This document shows positions 5,693 to 7,842 of a stretch of DNA of 7,842 nucleotides, piece by piece; position 1 is the stretch's first letter; the number at the start of each line of letters is the position of its first letter. Under the pieces are notes generated by a model. It did not search any database and was not told the origin of the DNA. It saw only the letters and a list, made by a program, of their open reading frames with translations. Both the position numbers and the translations under genes were made by a program. The DNA comes from Streptosporangiaceae bacterium (GTDB taxonomy: Bacteria > Actinomycetota > Actinomycetes > Streptosporangiales > Streptosporangiaceae), in assembly GCA_030052355.1 (NCBI GenBank), contig JASIGS010000372.1, positions 1-7,842 on the forward strand, written 5' to 3'.

Positions 5693-5840
5693 TATGGACC
5701 CGAGGGCCGCATCTTCCGGTGAACGGGCACTGGTGCCGGTCGGCTTGGCTTCGGCCGCCCGTCCTGGCCAGGGAATAGACCACGTGCCAGAGCCCGGCGC
5801 CGACGAATATCCAGCCCAGGGCTGCTAACACGGCATTCAT
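5589..5840 (-). CDS. Small ORF with N-terminal membrane segment, possibly truncated by frameshift
   Basis: 83-residue ORF starting at ATG 5840. Residues 2-25 (NAVLAALGWIFVGAGLWHVV then YSLART) make a convincing membrane helix, but after about residue 45 the sequence turns Arg/Asp-rich and low in hydrophobics, as expected of an out-of-frame reading of the overlapping downstream ORF. No good Shine-Dalgarno sequence precedes the ATG. The most economical views are a small protein whose tail overlaps the next gene, or a single membrane protein broken by a frameshift somewhere around 5690-5770. Function unknown. Confidence 0.4.
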   Translation of the reverse strand: MNAVLAALGWIFVGAGLWHVVYSLARTGGRSQADRHQCPFTGRCGPRVHIEGRKDTGQWLASRDPDRDRAGVRWARVEERRSY

Positions 5841-5945
5841 CCAGACAGCGAGATCGCATTGAGGCGATCGGTCCGCCCTCGCGTGATGTGCCCATCATGT
5901 ATCCGCGCGTACCGTGCCGCAACCGTCGTGCAGCCCCGCGCGGCC
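5841..5945. other. Spacer with two short inverted repeats
   Basis: 105 bp between the epimerase-like gene stop (5946) and the small membrane ORF start (5840). It holds a perfect repeat GATCGC-N6-GCGATC (5852-5869) and a 7-bp-arm repeat with one mismatch, CGTGATG-N4-CATCATG (5882-5899). Neither is followed by a T-run in the minus-strand direction. They may be a factor-binding site for the downstream small genes or a weak terminator after the epimerase-like gene. Confidence 0.4.
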
Positions 5946-6863
5946 TTATCCAGCGCTGATGACCTTGTCGGCGAGCGCGGCGGCGAGAGCTGTGCCGATG
6001 TCGGGGGTGCGGAACGCGAAACCCGCCGCTGAGAGCCGCGCAGGAACCGCCCGGCAGCTGGACAGCAACTCGGTGGACAGCTCCCCGAGCGCCACTTTCA
6101 GCAGGCCGACGGGAACGCGCAGCACGGCCGGCCTGTGCAGTGTTGTGGCCAGAGCGGCGGTGAACTCGGCGTTCGTGACCGGCGTTGGTGCCGTGAGGTT
6201 GACCGGGCCGTCGAGGCCGGGTTGCTCGAGCAGGAACCGGATGGCGCCCACTTGATCGGCCAGCGAGATCCAGCTCAGGTACTGGTCGCCTGGTCCGAAC
6301 CTGGCGCCGAGGCCGAGCCGGAACAGGGGCAGCAGCCGCGGCAGCATCCCGCCCCGGCTGGACAGCACGATCCCCGTCCGCATGGTCACCACCCGGACTC
6401 CCGCGGCACGGGCGGGTTCTGATGCCGCCTCCCAGTCACGGACCAGGTCCGCGAGGAACCCGTGGCCAGCGGGAGCGGACTCGTCGGCCACGTTGCCGCC
6501 GGTGTTGCCGTACCAGCCGATGGCCGAAGCGGCCAGCAGCACCGGCGGTGGGGTAGGGACAGCGAGCATGGCTCGCACCAGCGCGGCGGTGCTGCCGATG
6601 CGGCTGGCGCGCAACGCCTGCTTGCGGGCGGGCGTCCAGCGCGCGTCTGCGACGGGCGCCCCCGACAGGTGGATGACCGCGTCGGCACCGTCGAGCGTCC
6701 CTGGCTCGAGCCCGCCGTCCGCGGTCCCCGGGTCCCAGCGGACCTCGTCGGCCGTCAGCGCCGGGCGCCGGACGAGCCTGATGACATCGGCGCCCGCGTC
6801 GCGCAGGCTCGTCGACACCGCGGTGCCGATGAGCCCGGTTGACCCCGTGATGACGACGCGCAA
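5946..6863 (-). CDS. TIGR01777-family NAD(P)-binding epimerase-like protein (YfcH/SDR39U1 type)
   Basis: Atypical/extended short-chain dehydrogenase of the TIGR01777 family, whose physiological substrate is not established; 305 residues, the usual length. The N-terminal Rossmann motif GSTGLIG sits at 7-13. Family markers follow: VIHLSGAPVADARWTPARK, the SRIGST segment, ASAIGWYG near the active-site region, and the C-terminal DUF1731-like block with ELLSSCRAVPARLSAAGFAFRTPD. The start is TTG 6863, five bases after the E2 acyltransferase stop; no ATG or GTG fits better, and MRVVITGSTG is the natural N-terminus. The close spacing makes an operon with the acyltransferase gene nearly certain. I recall this pairing with sucB and lipB from other actinobacteria, where a role near the 2-oxoacid dehydrogenase or lipoate system has not been proven. 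Confidence 0.92.
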   Translation of the reverse strand: MRVVITGSTGLIGTAVSTSLRDAGADVIRLVRRPALTADEVRWDPGTADGGLEPGTLDGADAVIHLSGAPVADARWTPARKQALRASRIGSTAALVRAMLAVPTPPPVLLAASAIGWYGNTGGNVADESAPAGHGFLADLVRDWEAASEPARAAGVRVVTMRTGIVLSSRGGMLPRLLPLFRLGLGARFGPGDQYLSWISLADQVGAIRFLLEQPGLDGPVNLTAPTPVTNAEFTAALATTLHRPAVLRVPVGLLKVALGELSTELLSSCRAVPARLSAAGFAFRTPDIGTALAAALADKVISAG

Positions 6864-6868
6864 CGTTG

Positions 6869-7842
6869 CTACAGCCCGAGTTCCGCCTCGAACTCGCCTT
6901 CCTCTAGCCGCGCCTTGACCGTGGCGAGGAAGCGCGCGGCGTCGGCACCGTCGACGAGCCGGTGGTCGTAAGTGAGCGCCAGGTAGACCATGGACCTGAC
7001 GGTGATCACCTCGCCGAGGGTCGCGTCCTCCACCACGACCGCGCGCTTGACCACAGTGCCGGTGCCGAGAATGCCGACCTGGGGCTGGTTGATGATCGGC
7101 GTGTCGAAGAGCGCGCCGCGACTGCCGGTGTTGGTCAGCGTGAACGTGCCGCCCGCCAGTTCGTCCGGGCTGACCTGGCCGGCCCTCGTCCGGTCCGCCA
7201 GGTCGGCGATCTTACGCGCCAGGCCGCCGATGTTCAGGTCGCCCGCATTCCGGATCACCGGCACCATCAGCCCGCGCTCGGTGTCGACGGCGATACCCAG
7301 GTGCTCGGCGTCGTGGTAGGTCACCTGGCCGGACGCGGTGTCGATGACGGCGTTCAGCTTCGGGTGCACCTTGAGCGCCTCGACGGTGGCGAGCGCGAAG
7401 AACGGCAGGAACGACAGCTTGACGCCCTCTCGCGCCTCGAACGAGGCGCGGGCGCGTTCCCGCAGCCGGGCAATGTCGGTGACGTCCGCCTCGACCACGG
7501 TGGTGAGCTGAGCCGATGTCTGCAGTGACTCCACCATGCGCTGGGCTATCACCTGGCGTGCGCGGGACATGCGCTCGGTCGTTCCGCGCAGCCTGGACGG
7601 CACGATGGCGGCTCGCCCCGGCGCCTTGGCCTCTCGCTGAAGGGCCCTGGGCGGCGCGAAGTCGGGCGATGGCGCTGGGGGAACGGCGGGTGCCGGCGAG
7701 GCAGCCTGGACCGGCGGGGCTGGCACTGGCGGTGCCGCCTGGGCTGGCAGTGGCGGCGGTGCTGCCTGGACCGGCGGGGCCGGTGGTGCTGCCTGGACCG
7801 GCGGGGCCGGTGGTGCTGCCTGGACCGACGGTGCGGTTGGGA
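6869..7842 (-). CDS. sucB: Dihydrolipoamide acyltransferase E2 (DlaT/SucB type), C-terminal part (5' end outside window)
   Basis: E2 core of a 2-oxoacid dehydrogenase complex, transferring the acyl group from lipoamide to CoA. In actinobacteria such an enzyme can serve the pyruvate or 2-oxoglutarate complex, so dlaT is an equally fitting name. The frame is open to the window edge; the internal GTG at 7726 is not the start. The visible part begins with a long Ala/Pro linker and continues with the full catalytic domain from [18 protein letters not shown]. The active-site motif HRLVDG is encoded at 6947-6964, with the catalytic His at 6962-6964, within [35 protein letters not shown] is conserved too. 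The C-terminus [11 protein letters not shown] closely resembles mycobacterial DlaT (EEGAFEADLGL, from memory). Lipoyl domain(s) and the E1/E3-binding domain must lie upstream of the window. LipB encoded nearby supplies the octanoyl precursor of its cofactor. Confidence 0.95.
   Translation of the reverse strand, partial: PTAPSVQAAPPAPPVQAAPPAPPVQAAPPPLPAQAAPPVPAPPVQAASPAPAVPPAPSPDFAPPRALQREAKAPGRAAIVPSRLRGTTERMSRARQVIAQRMVESLQTSAQLTTVVEADVTDIARLRERARASFEAREGVKLSFLPFFALATVEALKVHPKLNAVIDTASGQVTYHDAEHLGIAVDTERGLMVPVIRNAGDLNIGGLARKIADLADRTRAGQVSPDELAGGTFTLTNTGSRGALFDTPIINQPQVGILGTGTVVKRAVVVEDATLGEVITVRSMVYLALTYDHRLVDGADAARFLATVKARLEEGEFEAELGL
7760..7842 (-). repeat. 27-bp tandem repeat in the E2 inter-domain linker
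   Basis: The plus-strand unit GCTGCCTGGACCG begins at 7761, 7788 and 7815, an exact 27-bp period, and the array runs to the window edge. It encodes the nine-residue repeat PVQAAPPAP. More diverged copies ([20 protein letters not shown]) continue to about 7690. Such Ala/Pro linkers are stiff, extended hinges that let lipoyl domains swing between active sites; near-identical units suggest recent expansion. Confidence 0.85.

Noticed and set aside
5689..5922. Minus-strand 77-residue ORF MRHGTRGYMM...
   Set aside because: Arg/Pro-rich with no hydrophobic or domain pattern, overlaps a better membrane ORF in another frame.
6382..6918. Plus-strand ORF of 178 residues opposite the epimerase-like gene
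   Set aside because: Antisense shadow of a gene with a clear Rossmann motif and family-typical C-terminus.

Overview
The window reads as a high-GC actinobacterial chromosome segment. Codons favour G or C in the third position, GTG and TTG starts are frequent, and several products look like actinobacterial orthologues: a LipB very close to the mycobacterial enzyme and a DlaT/SucB-type E2 acyltransferase with an Ala/Pro linker. The species cannot be fixed from the sequence. No tRNA, rRNA, CRISPR array, insertion sequence or phage gene was seen.

Left part (1-1179, plus strand): the 3' end of a histidyl-tRNA synthetase gene, followed by a small Nudix hydrolase gene that overlaps its stop codon. 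Next (1180-2785, minus strand): lipB (octanoyltransferase) and, 10 bp downstream, an RlmA-type 23S rRNA guanine-N1 methyltransferase. The methyltransferase stop codon directly abuts the Nudix stop codon, so the two transcription units converge with no spacer.

Centre (2786-4854): a 135-bp AT-richer divergent intergenic region carries an inverted repeat (2853-2883) and separates lipB from a plus-strand cytochrome P450. A four-helix membrane protein of unknown function, with a near-ideal ribosome binding site, follows the P450.

Right part (4899-7842, minus strand): in transcription order, the C-terminal two thirds of an E2 acyltransferase (DlaT/SucB type), a TIGR01777-family NAD(P)-binding epimerase-like protein 5 bp behind it, two small overlapping membrane ORFs, and a secreted protein with a signal peptide and a possible allene-oxide-cyclase-like barrel.

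The functional link that can be defended is lipoate metabolism: LipB makes octanoyl-lipoyl-domain protein, the precursor of the lipoyl arm that the E2 acyltransferase uses in pyruvate/2-oxoglutarate oxidation. lipA, which often accompanies lipB in actinobacteria, is not present here; an rRNA methyltransferase occupies the adjacent place. The P450, the 4-TM protein, the small membrane ORFs and the secreted protein look like accessory genes set between these core genes. I saw no clearly new multi-gene system; the best leads are the operator-like palindrome in front of the P450, the unusual HisRS signature, and the small-membrane-ORF/secreted-protein cluster.
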